NCBI GenBank assembly: GCA_036507655.1
Contig: DATCIS010000002.1
Location: 1-17,934, forward strand
Origin: 2-01-FULL-49-22 sp036507655
Lineage (GTDB): Bacteria; Patescibacteriota; Saccharimonadia; Saccharimonadales; UBA10212
Direction of reading: 5' to 3'
DNA: 17,934 nucleotides
A model generated the notes under the pieces. That model made no database searches. It saw only the letters and a list, made by a program, of their open reading frames with translations, and had not been told where the DNA came from. This document shows positions 1-7,606 of the stretch, in pieces. The position numbers were made by a program, and so were the translations under genes. Each line of letters begins with the position of its first letter. Within the stretch, counting starts at the first letter, position 1.

Positions 1-70
<70 letters not shown>

Positions 71-255
71 AGACGAGACAAGTCTCGTCTACTGAATTCT
101 AAACTCAGATTTTCGAACTGACGTTGATTTGCACTACTCAGTTTTCAATGAGCGCTTTAAGGATCTGGCCAAATCCGTTTTCGCGGACCGGTTGTTCAAT
201 TTACCGGTGCTCTAATTGTAGCGAGAGCACTTTTAAAGAGAACGCCCAAAAAGCT
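71..255 (-). other. pre-16S rRNA leader with hairpins and boxA-like motif
   Basis: This is the transcribed spacer between the rRNA promoter and the 16S 5' end, read leftward. It has a perfect 8-bp hairpin at 71-90 (AGACGAGA, 4-base loop, TCTCGTCT) next to the 16S start. A 7-bp hairpin lies near 205-228 (GTGCTCT paired with AGAGCAC). A boxA-like sequence at 137-155 minus (GCTCATTGAAAACTGAG) resembles antitermination signals in other rRNA leaders. The boxA and processing roles are inferred from position. Confidence 0.6.
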
Positions 256-261
256 ACTTAT

Positions 262-290
262 ATAGTAGCTCGAATATCAGGGGTAGTCAA
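262..290 (-). promoter_or_regulatory. rRNA operon promoter
   Basis: On the minus strand there is a -35 TTGACT (290-285), a 17-base spacer and a -10 TACTAT (267-262), pointing at the 16S gene. The start is expected near 255. Two inverted repeats overlap it: AGGGGT/ACCCCT at 279-295 spans the -35 and GCTACT/AGTAGC at 253-269 spans the -10. They may be operators or may favour strand opening; the sequence alone does not decide. Confidence 0.75.
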
Positions 291-308
291 CCCCTAGTTA
301 AGTTTACT

Positions 309-1136
309 TTAACGACGGATGGAGCGGTTATCAGGGTCGCGGGTCAGTACGGCTTTTTTCATTTCTTCCGTATGATCGGACATTAAACCGTGAAGTCCGG
401 CATCTAAGGCTGCTTCAATGTACTCTGGGGTATCATAAGCCCGGGGTTCTTCCGGATGCCCTTTTTTTGGCCAAGCAATCACCTTGATACCTGATTCCTG
501 GAGTTGCTCTACGGTTGCTTTTTGAATTAGATTATGCACAATCTGCAAGCTATTTACTTCGGTATTTTCCAGTATCCTTTCCAGTCGCACTCCGGCTTTT
601 CTAAGAAGAAATGCCCGGTGTTTTAAGAAACTGGTACTTACCTTGTGATCGAGCAACTCCGCCGCATGCAATATTCTGCGCGAGTTAAATGAGCCAATGC
701 AAACCCTGTCTTCGGCTCTTTGGGATTTGATTGCATTTGCTACGGGCTCTACAGCCCGATCGGTCTTTGGATCGATAAAGAATCTCAAATTAGGCAAGTC
801 GCTTAATGCTTGTTCGAGCAGCGGCGGTTCACCTCTGCCTTTATCAACCAATCTTTTAATAATATTACTGTGAGTTTGCCTCTGAATTGGCCTTCGCCAC
901 TCCTCCTTGGATAGCCAAGCATCAATCCACCAATCCAGAATATGTAGTACAATTGCTTTTTCATCTTTGCTGGACACTACGTCAGTTTCTACGTACACCA
1001 GGCCGGCTTTTTGAGCCGACTCAAATGCTTCCATGGTATTTTGGTTTTCCATCCCAGCTAGATTGCCGCCTCTGTGTGCGATGGCTATAGGGCCCGGAAT
1101 ATCAAAAAAGGGATAGTCTTCAGCTCGCCTTCTCAT
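309..1136 (-). CDS. glycerophosphodiester phosphodiesterase family protein
   Basis: The 275-residue protein has the GDPD family pattern. IAHRGG at residues 18-24 supplies the first catalytic His-Arg, ENQNTMEAF at 30-38 matches the conserved EN-T-F block, and VETDV at 49-53 gives the metal-ligand Glu50 and Asp52. His65 falls where the second catalytic histidine belongs, but the usual HD pair reads HI. The C-terminal IKVIAWP and GLHGLMSDH segments resemble the last strands of the TIM barrel. Members hydrolyse glycerophosphodiesters to glycerol-3-phosphate and an alcohol, in lipid turnover or phosphate scavenging. No signal peptide is visible, so the protein looks cytoplasmic. The ATG at 1136 has no clear Shine-Dalgarno. 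Substrate is not predictable, and the altered HD motif leaves activity slightly uncertain. Confidence 0.85.
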   Translation of the reverse strand: MRRRAEDYPFFDIPGPIAIAHRGGNLAGMENQNTMEAFESAQKAGLVYVETDVVSSKDEKAIVLHILDWWIDAWLSKEEWRRPIQRQTHSNIIKRLVDKGRGEPPLLEQALSDLPNLRFFIDPKTDRAVEPVANAIKSQRAEDRVCIGSFNSRRILHAAELLDHKVSTSFLKHRAFLLRKAGVRLERILENTEVNSLQIVHNLIQKATVEQLQESGIKVIAWPKKGHPEEPRAYDTPEYIEAALDAGLHGLMSDHTEEMKKAVLTRDPDNRSIRR

Positions 1137-1298
1137 TGCGGAATTAGTTTACAGTAAATTACATCAATTTTTCAGCTCTTAGCAACAAACCGTCTTTGAC
1201 AAGCACTAGATTAGCGTCAAGCCCAATGCGGTTTGACCTAAATAGCGAGCTGGTACAATCGCTAACCAGCGAGCGTTTGAAAACAGATGGAGCTCTAA

Positions 1299-3842
1299 CT
1301 ATTTGGCAGAGCGACCTCTTGTTTTCGATGTACTTGGAGAAGATGGTTTGCTGCTCTCTTCCTCTTCTTCGCCATTAACTATCTTATCTACTAGTGCTAA
1401 CGATGCTACTGCATCATTAGCGTTGAGCCGCATTATACGTACGCCCTGGGTAGCCCGGCCGAGCTTTGGGATGTCTTTCAGCCTGATACGGATAGTCTGA
1501 CCGTGGCTGGAAATGATAATTATCTCTTCTTCGCTGCCATTGAGCGCCCTGACTCCCACTAATCGGCCAGTTTTTTTATTGACTATGGCCGAGCGGATGC
1601 CGACTCCGCCGCGTTTATGAGGAGTAAATTGGCTAACTTTAGTACGTTTGCCATAGCCGAATTGGCTGATAACCAGCATGAACGAATCGTTATTGACGAT
1701 GTCCATGCCTATCACACGGTCAGCTTTGCGAAGGCGGATACCGCGAACCCCGCGCGAGGCACGACCCATCGGGCGGACATCTTGCTCATTGAACCGAATC
1801 GCCTGGCCTTCGGCAGTCGAGATAATCACCTCATCGTTGCCTGTAGTCATCCTTATCCACTTAAGTTCATCGCCTTCGTCCAGCCTAATAGCAATCAGCC
1901 CGGTGCTACGCACATTCTGGTATTGTTCAAAGGGCGTTTTCTTGACCACGCCGTTTATTGTGCACATTAATAGGTGCCCGCCGTTTGTGCCTTTACCGAC
2001 ATTAATTACGGACGTTACGTCTTCCTCAGGTTGCAATTGTAGTAAATTCACCAACGCTATTCCTTTGGCATTTAGGTTGACTGAGGGCACTTCGTAGGTG
2101 CGGATACGGAAAACTCTACCTCTGTTAGTGAAGAACAAAAGATAATCGTGCGTTGAGGCATTTACAACATGCTCAATGATGTCTGCCTCGCGGGTAGTCA
2201 TGCCGCGGCGGCCCTTGCCACCGCGGCCTTGGCTTTTGTAGTCTGTAGTGGTGGTGCGCTTTATATAGTTGGCTGAGGTTAGTGTAACCACAACCTGCTC
2301 GTCTGGAACCAAATCTTCTTCACTTAATTTGCCCAGTTCTTGGGCAATAATTTTGGTGCGGCGGTTATCGCCAAACAACTTTTTGAGCTCCAGCAGCTCG
2401 TCTTTGATAATTTTCAGAATTTTTTTCTCATCAGCTAGCACAGACTGCAGTTGAGCCATGAGTTTGACCAATCCAGCCAGCTCGTTTTGTATCTCTTGGC
2501 GCTCCAATCCGGTAAGCCGGCGTAGCTGCATGGCCAGGATTGCCAACGCCTGTATATCTGTTAACTTGAACTCTTTGACCAAATTAACTTGAGCTTCTTC
2601 GTGTGTCTGGCTGGCTCGGATGGTCTTAATGACGGCATCGATATGGTCAAGTGCGATCTTCAAACCTTCAAGGATATGGGCCCGTTCTTGGGCTTTTCGA
2701 AGCTCGAACTCGGTGCGTCGGCGTACTACCGCTTGACGGTGATGGATGTGCTCATTAACGATATCCTGCAAACCGAGCACCCGCGGCTGGATACCGTCAA
2801 TTAGTGCCAGCATATTGTAGTGGAAGGTCGTTTGCAAAGGCGTAAGCTTATAAAGCTGGTTGAGCATCTTTTTGGGATAAGCGTCTTTTTTCAGGTCTAT
2901 GACGATTCGTACGCTGCCGCGTGAGCTTTCATCACGGATATCGCTGATGCCCGAGAGGCGTTTTTCCCTGACCAAATCGGCGATTTTTTCCACCAATCCA
3001 GCCTTATTAACGGCGTACGGAATCTCTGTGATAACAATGCGGTATCGGCCGCCTTTGGCTTCTTCAATATCGGCCACGCCTCGCATTACTACTCCGCCGC
3101 GGCCGGTAGCAAAAGCCGTGCGGATAGATTCTTTACCGTAAACTACGGCGCCTGTTGGAAAATCTGGACCTTTGATATGTCTCATCAGATCGTCTAGCGT
3201 CGCCTCAGGGTTGTCTATCTGCTCAACAGTGGCATCGACAATCTCAGCCAAATTGTGTGGCGGGATGTTGGTAGCCATACCTACGGCTATACCTAGCTGG
3301 CCGTTAAGCAGTAGGTTGGGCATTTTGGCTGGTAATACTTCCGGCTCTTGATGCGTGCCATCGAAGTTGTCGCGAAAAGGAACGGTTTCTTTATCGATAT
3401 CTTCGAGTAAAGCCTCGGCGGCGCGAGTCATACGGGCTTCGGTGTATCGGTAAGCTGCCGGCGGATCGCCGTCCATTGAACCAAAGTTGCCCTGCCCGTC
3501 TACCAGCATATAGCGCGTGCTAAATGGTTGGGCCAACCGTACCATGGCATCATAAATGGCGGTGTCGCCGTGGGGATGGTATTTACCCATCACATCGCCG
3601 ACGATTTGGGCGCTTTTAGTGTGTTTAGAGCCGCTTCTTAAGCCGTTTTTGTCCATGACATACAAAATACGCCGGTGCACCGGCTTGAGTCCGTCGCGTA
3701 CGTCCGGCAGTGCCCGGGCGACGATAACGCTCATGGAGTATTGGAGATAGCTGGTCTCCATCTCCTCTTCGACGCTACGATCTAAGACGGTTTTGGAGTG
3801 CTTACCAATCGTCGGCAAAAAACCCTTGGCTCTGTCGTCCAT
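1299..3842 (-). CDS. gyrA: DNA gyrase subunit A
   Basis: GyrA breaks and rejoins DNA in the A2B2 gyrase that introduces negative supercoils. The 847-residue protein is near the usual length. The N-terminal block (about 30-140) includes GLKPVHRRILY, the quinolone-determining stretch YHPHGDTAIYDAM, and the catalytic tyrosine Tyr133 in YRYTEARM. Thr94 occupies the E. coli Ser83 position and Asp98 the Asp87 position. A coiled-coil segment lies at about 370-490. The GyrA box reads QGRGGKG at 538-544 and opens the six-bladed C-terminal beta-pinwheel, so this is gyrase rather than topoisomerase IV. The tail is acidic (EEEEE) then basic. The ATG follows the gyrB stop directly (TAGATG), implying one transcript and coupled translation. 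Confidence 0.97.
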   Translation of the reverse strand: MDDRAKGFLPTIGKHSKTVLDRSVEEEMETSYLQYSMSVIVARALPDVRDGLKPVHRRILYVMDKNGLRSGSKHTKSAQIVGDVMGKYHPHGDTAIYDAMVRLAQPFSTRYMLVDGQGNFGSMDGDPPAAYRYTEARMTRAAEALLEDIDKETVPFRDNFDGTHQEPEVLPAKMPNLLLNGQLGIAVGMATNIPPHNLAEIVDATVEQIDNPEATLDDLMRHIKGPDFPTGAVVYGKESIRTAFATGRGGVVMRGVADIEEAKGGRYRIVITEIPYAVNKAGLVEKIADLVREKRLSGISDIRDESSRGSVRIVIDLKKDAYPKKMLNQLYKLTPLQTTFHYNMLALIDGIQPRVLGLQDIVNEHIHHRQAVVRRRTEFELRKAQERAHILEGLKIALDHIDAVIKTIRASQTHEEAQVNLVKEFKLTDIQALAILAMQLRRLTGLERQEIQNELAGLVKLMAQLQSVLADEKKILKIIKDELLELKKLFGDNRRTKIIAQELGKLSEEDLVPDEQVVVTLTSANYIKRTTTTDYKSQGRGGKGRRGMTTREADIIEHVVNASTHDYLLFFTNRGRVFRIRTYEVPSVNLNAKGIALVNLLQLQPEEDVTSVINVGKGTNGGHLLMCTINGVVKKTPFEQYQNVRSTGLIAIRLDEGDELKWIRMTTGNDEVIISTAEGQAIRFNEQDVRPMGRASRGVRGIRLRKADRVIGMDIVNNDSFMLVISQFGYGKRTKVSQFTPHKRGGVGIRSAIVNKKTGRLVGVRALNGSEEEIIIISSHGQTIRIRLKDIPKLGRATQGVRIMRLNANDAVASLALVDKIVNGEEEEESSKPSSPSTSKTRGRSAK

Positions 3843-5822
3843 CTAAATATCCAGGTCCTTAACGAACTTGGCGTGGCTTTGGATGAAGTTTTTGCGCATC
3901 TCCACCTCTGTTCCCATTAGCTTGCTAAAGATGGCATCGGCTTTCTCGGCATCCTCTATTTTGACCTGTACCAGAACGCGGTTGGCCGGGTCCATGGTAG
4001 TCTCCCACAGTTGTTCGGCGTCCATCTCACCCAAGCCTTTGTAGCGCTGGATGGCAGCCCCAGCCTGCTTCAGGCGGTCTTCGTCCTTATTGATTTTGGC
4101 GCCTTTGGCTTTACGCTCCTCAGTCAGATGATTCAGAATCTCGTCACGCTCCTCATCGGAGTAAGCATAGTGCTTTTTCTTGACGGCGGTGATGGCATAA
4201 AGCGGCGGCTGGGCGGCGTAGAGGTGGCCGCCTTCGATAATCGGTCGCAGGTGGCGGAAGAACAGTGTCATCAGCAGCGTACGGATGTGGCTGCCATCAA
4301 CGTCGGCATCAGTCATCATCACGATACGTTCGTACCTCAGACCGGCCATGTCGAACTGCTCATCAATACCGACGCCAAGCGCCCGAATCAGGTTAAGAAT
4401 CTCGGTATTGGATAGCATTTTATCGAGCCGTGTGCGCTCGACATTGAGCACCTTACCCCGCAACGGCAGGATGGCTTGGAAGTAGGAGTTACGCCCGTCT
4501 TTGGCGGAGCCGCCGGCCGATTGGCCCTCGACGATGAACAGCTCGGCCTGAGAGCGGTCTTTGGTGGCGCAGTCGGCCAGTTTGCCCGGCAGGTTAGCGC
4601 CTTCCAGTGCGCCTTTGCGGATGATGTTGTCACGGGCAGCGCGCGCCGCCTTGCGGGCGCGCGCTGCCAGCAAGCCCTTGCCAACAATCTTGCGGGCGAT
4701 TGATGGATGTTCTTCTAGGTAATAGTTCAGCCACTCGCCAACCACCTGCTCAACATATCCCCTAATTTCGGGGTTGCCGAGTTTATTCTTGGTCTGGCCT
4801 TCAAACTGCGGGTCGGGAATCTTAACCAAAATCACGGCGGTCAGGCCTTCGCGAACGTCTTCGCCGGACAGATTTTCTTCTTTGTCTTTGATAAGGCCGT
4901 TCTTGCGCGAGTAGTCATTAATCACGCGCGTCAGCGCCGTGCGGAAGCCGGTTAAATGCGTACCGCCGTCCGGGTTAAAGACGTTGTTGGCGAACGGCAT
5001 AACCGTGTCGGAGAACGTATCGGTATATTGTAGTGCAATTTCTACAACAACGTCCTCAATCTGTTTTTCGACATAAAATACATCATCATCGAGCGGTTCC
5101 TTACCCATATTCAAATGCCGTACGTAACTTTCAATGCCGCCCTCAAAATAAAACGCCCGGCTGTCATTAGTTTTGTGGTTCAGGATGGAAGTGCGCACGC
5201 CTTTTGTCAAATAGGCTTGGTGCCGCAGCCGGTCAATGATGGTTTCGTAATCAAAGTCGGTTGTCGACTGGAAGATTTTGCTGTCCGGATAAAAAGTGAT
5301 TTCAGTGCCAGTTTTGCCGCTTTTGCCGACGGTTTTCAGCGGCGTTTTGGGCGCGCCGAACTCAAACTCTTGGCGATACTCATTGCCTTTCTGATAGACC
5401 GTTGCCGTCAGTTTTTCGCTCAAGGCGTTGACTACGCTGACTCCCACGCCGTGCAGGCCGCCGGAAACTTTATAAGTGCCGCCGCCGAATTTGCCGCCGG
5501 CGTGTAGGATGGTCAGCGCCGTTTCTACGCCGCTTTTGCCGGTCTTGGCATGCTTGTCAGTGGGAATACCGCGGCCATTGTCTATAACAGTTATGCCGCC
5601 GTCTTCCAGCATCTCCACGTGTACCTGGTCAGCAAAGCCAGCCAGCGCTTCATCGATGCCATTATCAATCAGTTCCCAAACCAAATGGTGTAGCCCTTCC
5701 GGCCCAGTGCTGCCGATGTACATCCCCGGGCGCTTGCGCACCGGTTCCAGGCCTTCTAGGACCTGAATTTGGCTGGCATCATAGCTCGATTTTTGTTTGG
5801 TACTTGACTTATCTGCAGTCAC
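3843..5822 (-). CDS. gyrB: DNA gyrase subunit B
   Basis: GyrB supplies the ATPase and part of the metal-dependent cleavage centre of gyrase. In order, the 659 residues show the GHKL ATPase motifs ELIDNGIDEAL (50-60, Glu50 catalytic), DNGRGIP (81-87) and GGLHGVGVSVVNALS (121-135). The transducer domain follows, then TOPRIM with VEGQSAGGSAK (431-441) and TDADVDGSHIR (504-514), and QRYKGLGEMD (592-601). The TOPRIM acid Glu432 and Asp505/507/509 are present. Gln434 replaces the usual Asp of EGDSAGG. The start is GTG at 5822 with a moderate Shine-Dalgarno (GAGAGGG, 11 bases upstream). gyrA begins at the next base after the stop. The length, about 660 rather than about 800, matches GyrB types lacking the E. 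coli insert. Confidence 0.97.
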   Translation of the reverse strand: MTADKSSTKQKSSYDASQIQVLEGLEPVRKRPGMYIGSTGPEGLHHLVWELIDNGIDEALAGFADQVHVEMLEDGGITVIDNGRGIPTDKHAKTGKSGVETALTILHAGGKFGGGTYKVSGGLHGVGVSVVNALSEKLTATVYQKGNEYRQEFEFGAPKTPLKTVGKSGKTGTEITFYPDSKIFQSTTDFDYETIIDRLRHQAYLTKGVRTSILNHKTNDSRAFYFEGGIESYVRHLNMGKEPLDDDVFYVEKQIEDVVVEIALQYTDTFSDTVMPFANNVFNPDGGTHLTGFRTALTRVINDYSRKNGLIKDKEENLSGEDVREGLTAVILVKIPDPQFEGQTKNKLGNPEIRGYVEQVVGEWLNYYLEEHPSIARKIVGKGLLAARARKAARAARDNIIRKGALEGANLPGKLADCATKDRSQAELFIVEGQSAGGSAKDGRNSYFQAILPLRGKVLNVERTRLDKMLSNTEILNLIRALGVGIDEQFDMAGLRYERIVMMTDADVDGSHIRTLLMTLFFRHLRPIIEGGHLYAAQPPLYAITAVKKKHYAYSDEERDEILNHLTEERKAKGAKINKDEDRLKQAGAAIQRYKGLGEMDAEQLWETTMDPANRVLVQVKIEDAEKADAIFSKLMGTEVEMRKNFIQSHAKFVKDLDI

Positions 5823-5952
5823 TAAAATACAAACCCTCTCTTAGGTAATTTATAAGGTGTTACCACTCTGTTAATATTGTACCTAATTTGGCTGCCAAAG
5901 ACAAGCTTTTTGTGGTGTAAAATTTGTTCATTTTGCGCGCCCCTGACCCCTG

Positions 5953-5981
5953 TTGACTTTATCAAACTTTAGAGTTATAAT
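5953..5981 (+). promoter_or_regulatory. strong promoter of the accessory cassette
   Basis: TTGACT (5953-5958), a 17-base spacer and a perfect TATAAT (5976-5981) point rightward, with a start expected near 5988. The leader then carries short hairpins (TTCC/GGAA around 5994-6008 and AACTTT/AAAGTT around 6013-6026) and a GGGAGG ribosome site at 6037-6042. The same hexamers and spacing recur at 16224-16252 and 16772-16800 in front of other small genes. Confidence 0.85.
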
Positions 5982-6047
5982 ATATCCACTTTTCCGCGTC
6001 TTTCGGAAGGGAGAACTTTTAAAGTTGAAGCCTACTGGGAGGTTGTG

Positions 6048-6434
6048 ATGACTTTCTTTAGAAACTGGCGGCTGAAGAGACGCCAGCGACAGTTCGAGGT
6101 GTGGCTGCAGAAACAACTGGAGGAGATTGAAGCTGGAAAGTGCACATGCTTCAAACCTGTGCCAGCCAGCCGCGCGTACTACGACCTTTGCCCACGCGCA
6201 CCGTATCACAGGCAGGTTGATCAAGGCTTCCGCACCTTCAGATGCTCCAGCGGTCACGAATTCGAAAAAAAGGACTGGCCGCTGAACTGTTCGGTATGCG
6301 GTGATTCCACCATCGAACAAGTCGAGCTAGACGAACTCTCGACCCGATGGCTACAAGAGCTTCACGATGTCCTTTCTCATGCGAAGCCACTGGGATTCAT
6401 CGGGTTTAGCGGATACAGCCTGCTAGCTCAGTAG
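6048..6434 (+). CDS. small cysteine-containing protein, possible zinc ribbon
   Basis: I do not recognise this 128-residue protein. Its N-terminus is basic (RNWRLKRRQRQF), followed by a probable helix. Cysteines lie in KCTC, DLC and FRCSSGH, and in NCSVCGD near residues 89-95. The latter two resemble the knuckles of a zinc ribbon, with Cys-x4-His followed by Cys-x2-Cys, so nucleic-acid or protein binding is possible but unproven. ATG 6048 is preferred because GGGAGG at 6037-6042 lies five bases upstream. The in-frame GTG at 6045 would be only two bases away. It is the first gene after a strong promoter and leads a four-gene rightward cassette between leftward core genes, which suggests an accessory acquisition. 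Confidence 0.7.
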   Translation: MTFFRNWRLKRRQRQFEVWLQKQLEEIEAGKCTCFKPVPASRAYYDLCPRAPYHRQVDQGFRTFRCSSGHEFEKKDWPLNCSVCGDSTIEQVELDELSTRWLQELHDVLSHAKPLGFIGFSGYSLLAQ

Positions 6435-6501
6435 AATCGAAGGATTAGCAATCCTCATCGCTACCGGCCACTGCTAGTGGCGGACGAAAAAGGACAAAAC
6501 C

Positions 6502-6696
6502 ATGCACGACAAGATCATCGTTGTGTTCTCCGCTGTGGTCATGTTCAGTCTCGTGCTGATGGTCGGTGCGCTGGCGGGAGAGGCTGTTTCTCTGAGAACT
6601 GGAGTTTGTTGGTTTCTCGCCAACGTCGTGGCAGCGGTGATCATGGGATTTCTCATGGTCCGTGATATTTCTCAGATACTCGGAGAAGACAACTAG
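6502..6696 (+). CDS. small two-helix membrane protein
   Basis: The 64-residue hypothetical protein has two hydrophobic segments. Residues about 5-27 (IIVVFSAVVMFSLVLMVGAL) and about 33-53 (GVCWFLANVVAAVIMGFLMV) would each span the membrane, leaving a short charged tail (RDISQILGEDN). An AAAGGA ribosome site lies just upstream of the ATG. It is separated by 67 bases from the cysteine-rich gene before it and probably shares its transcript. A GC-rich hairpin repeat follows at 6735-6771. No family is recognised. Small holin-like or regulatory membrane peptides look like this, but nothing in the sequence picks a function. Confidence 0.65.
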   Translation: MHDKIIVVFSAVVMFSLVLMVGALAGEAVSLRTGVCWFLANVVAAVIMGFLMVRDISQILGEDN

Positions 6697-6734
6697 GGCT
6701 CCAACGGTCGGCGGACACCGTAAGTCCGCATCAT

Positions 6735-6771
6735 GGGGAGGCGCGTGAGCCCCACCGCTCCGCGCCTCCCC
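6735..6771 (+). repeat. GC-rich hairpin repeat, copy 1
   Basis: GGGGAGGCGCG (6735-6745) and CGCGCCTCCCC (6761-6771) form a perfect 11-bp stem with a 15-base loop. A smaller hairpin (GCGGAC/GTCCGC) precedes it near 6714-6729. Flanks CAT before and TCCTA after are shared with the copy at 7543-7576. There is only a weak T-run after it, so it may be a processing, stability or partial-termination element. Confidence 0.8.
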
Positions 6772-6780
6772 TCCTACCTT

Positions 6781-6808
6781 TTGAACCAGATCAGTGGGAT
6801 TTGATAAT
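6781..6808 (+). promoter_or_regulatory. probable internal promoter of the cassette
   Basis: TTGAAC (6781-6786), a 16-base spacer and GATAAT (6803-6808) would start transcription near 6815. The leader downstream has a GATCC/GGATC hairpin near 6826-6838 and the 11-base sequence TTGAAGCCTAC (6850-6860). The same 11 bases occur at 6025-6035 in front of the first cassette gene. Confidence 0.55.
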
Positions 6809-6878
6809 CTCAGTGATGTGATCCAAACGGATCGCTGCACGTTAAGTTTTTGAAGCCTACGAGCCCAAGGAGGGCGAC

Positions 6879-7127
6879 ATGCTGGCACAGCCAACCAGAA
6901 TAGACCTTCTGGAGCTTGACATCGACATCCGGCTCATGAAGCTCTGGGACGAGGTCAACGCAGCTGCCCAGACGGACAACTGGTCCGAGGAATGGATTGC
7001 CACAATGGCCAAATTCATTCGTGCGGCCTATGGCAAGGGATACACCGACGCTCTCAGGGAAGATGATCTTGGACAACTTTGCCGTGATCACGGTTTCAAA
7101 ATCCCTGCCCGCCGAATCGCGGCCTAG
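6879..7127 (+). CDS. small soluble hypothetical protein
   Basis: The 82-residue protein looks soluble and largely helical, with a run of acidic and hydrophobic residues at the start (LLELDIDIRLMKLWDEV) and a basic end (PARRIAA). I recognise no family. The start is well supported: AAGGAGG at 6867-6873 lies five bases before the ATG. It has its own likely promoter at 6781-6808 and precedes a membrane-protein gene by 24 bases, so the two are probably co-translated. Confidence 0.65.
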   Translation: MLAQPTRIDLLELDIDIRLMKLWDEVNAAAQTDNWSEEWIATMAKFIRAAYGKGYTDALREDDLGQLCRDHGFKIPARRIAA

Positions 7128-7151
7128 CCGGCCGAGAAAGGACAGTGTGAG

Positions 7152-7403
7152 ATGATTACTTTGCTCATTCTCCTGACCTATGTGGTTTACGTGTCAACGA
7201 CGATCTACGTCTTGCTCGGTCCGGTTGGTATCGAGGACAAAGAGGGCGTCTTCCTGCTCACTTTCGTCGGACCGTTTTTCCTGCTGTTCATTGGCTTGGC
7301 GTTGTACTTAGTCTGGTCCTGGCTCGATTTGGCCGTCTCAAACATTCGCGCAGAGAAGGAAGAGGCGGCGCAAAAGCGCCTTCAACGCCGACCACTTAAC
7401 TAG
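7152..7403 (+). CDS. small two-helix membrane protein
   Basis: The 83-residue hypothetical protein has two membrane segments, about residues 2-23 (ITLLILLTYVVYVSTTIYVL) and about 32-58 (GVFLLTFVGPFFLLFIGLAL). A basic and acidic tail follows that is likely cytoplasmic (RAEKEEAAQKRLQRRPLN). A GAAAGGAC ribosome site precedes the ATG. It is the last gene of the rightward cassette and is followed by a chain of hairpins and a terminator. No family is recognised. Pairing of a soluble and a membrane peptide is seen in small secretion, toxin or phage modules, but no specific role can be assigned. Confidence 0.65.
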   Translation: MITLLILLTYVVYVSTTIYVLLGPVGIEDKEGVFLLTFVGPFFLLFIGLALYLVWSWLDLAVSNIRAEKEEAAQKRLQRRPLN

Positions 7404-7417
7404 GCTTCGATTCTTCG

Positions 7418-7581
7418 CGGGTCCCGATGACCCGTAAAAGCCCGAGGGGAGGTCGAGTCCGCATGACGGCAGCGGATTCTCTTCTCTCGGAAAGGGAGGG
7501 GCGCACCACCCACCGGCCGCGCCCCTCCCGCACTTCAACCATGGGGAGGCGCGTAATCCCCTTTCCGCGCCTCCCCTCCTA
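7418..7581 (+). other. chain of three 3'-UTR hairpins after the accessory cassette
   Basis: The 3' untranslated stretch holds three perfect hairpins in series. CGGGTC/GACCCG (7418-7434) comes first. GGGAGGGGCGC/GCGCCCCTCCC (7494-7529, 11 bp) is second. GGGGAGGCGCG/CGCGCCTCCCC (7543-7576, 11 bp) is third and repeats the element at 6735-6771. A terminator follows directly. Such stacked stems may protect the mRNA end or may be a separate structured RNA. Confidence 0.7.
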
Positions 7582-7606
7582 AACCCAGCACCCAGCTGGG
7601 TTTTTT
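7582..7606 (+). terminator. rho-independent terminator of the accessory cassette
   Basis: AACCCAGC, a 5-base loop and GCTGGGTT are followed by a T-run on the plus strand. The T-run overlaps the stop codon of the convergent ATPase gene. The stem is preceded by the GGGGAGGCGCG hairpin, an arrangement also found at 15749-15795. Confidence 0.9.

Noticed and set aside
1196..1378. Small plus-strand frame and open minus-strand frame in the gyrA/GDPD gap
   Set aside because: No ribosome site, no recognisable protein, and overlap with the gyrA 3' end. The 162-base gap shows no supported gene.
4011..4415. Plus-strand frame opposite gyrB, and similar long frames opposite gyrA and the coupling ATPase
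   Set aside because: They are antisense shadows of clear conserved genes and have no start signals of their own.
4635..4668. Perfect 13-bp GC-rich hairpin inside gyrB
   Set aside because: It encodes the conserved Ala/Arg-rich ARARKAARAARD stretch, so codon use for Ala and Arg explains it.
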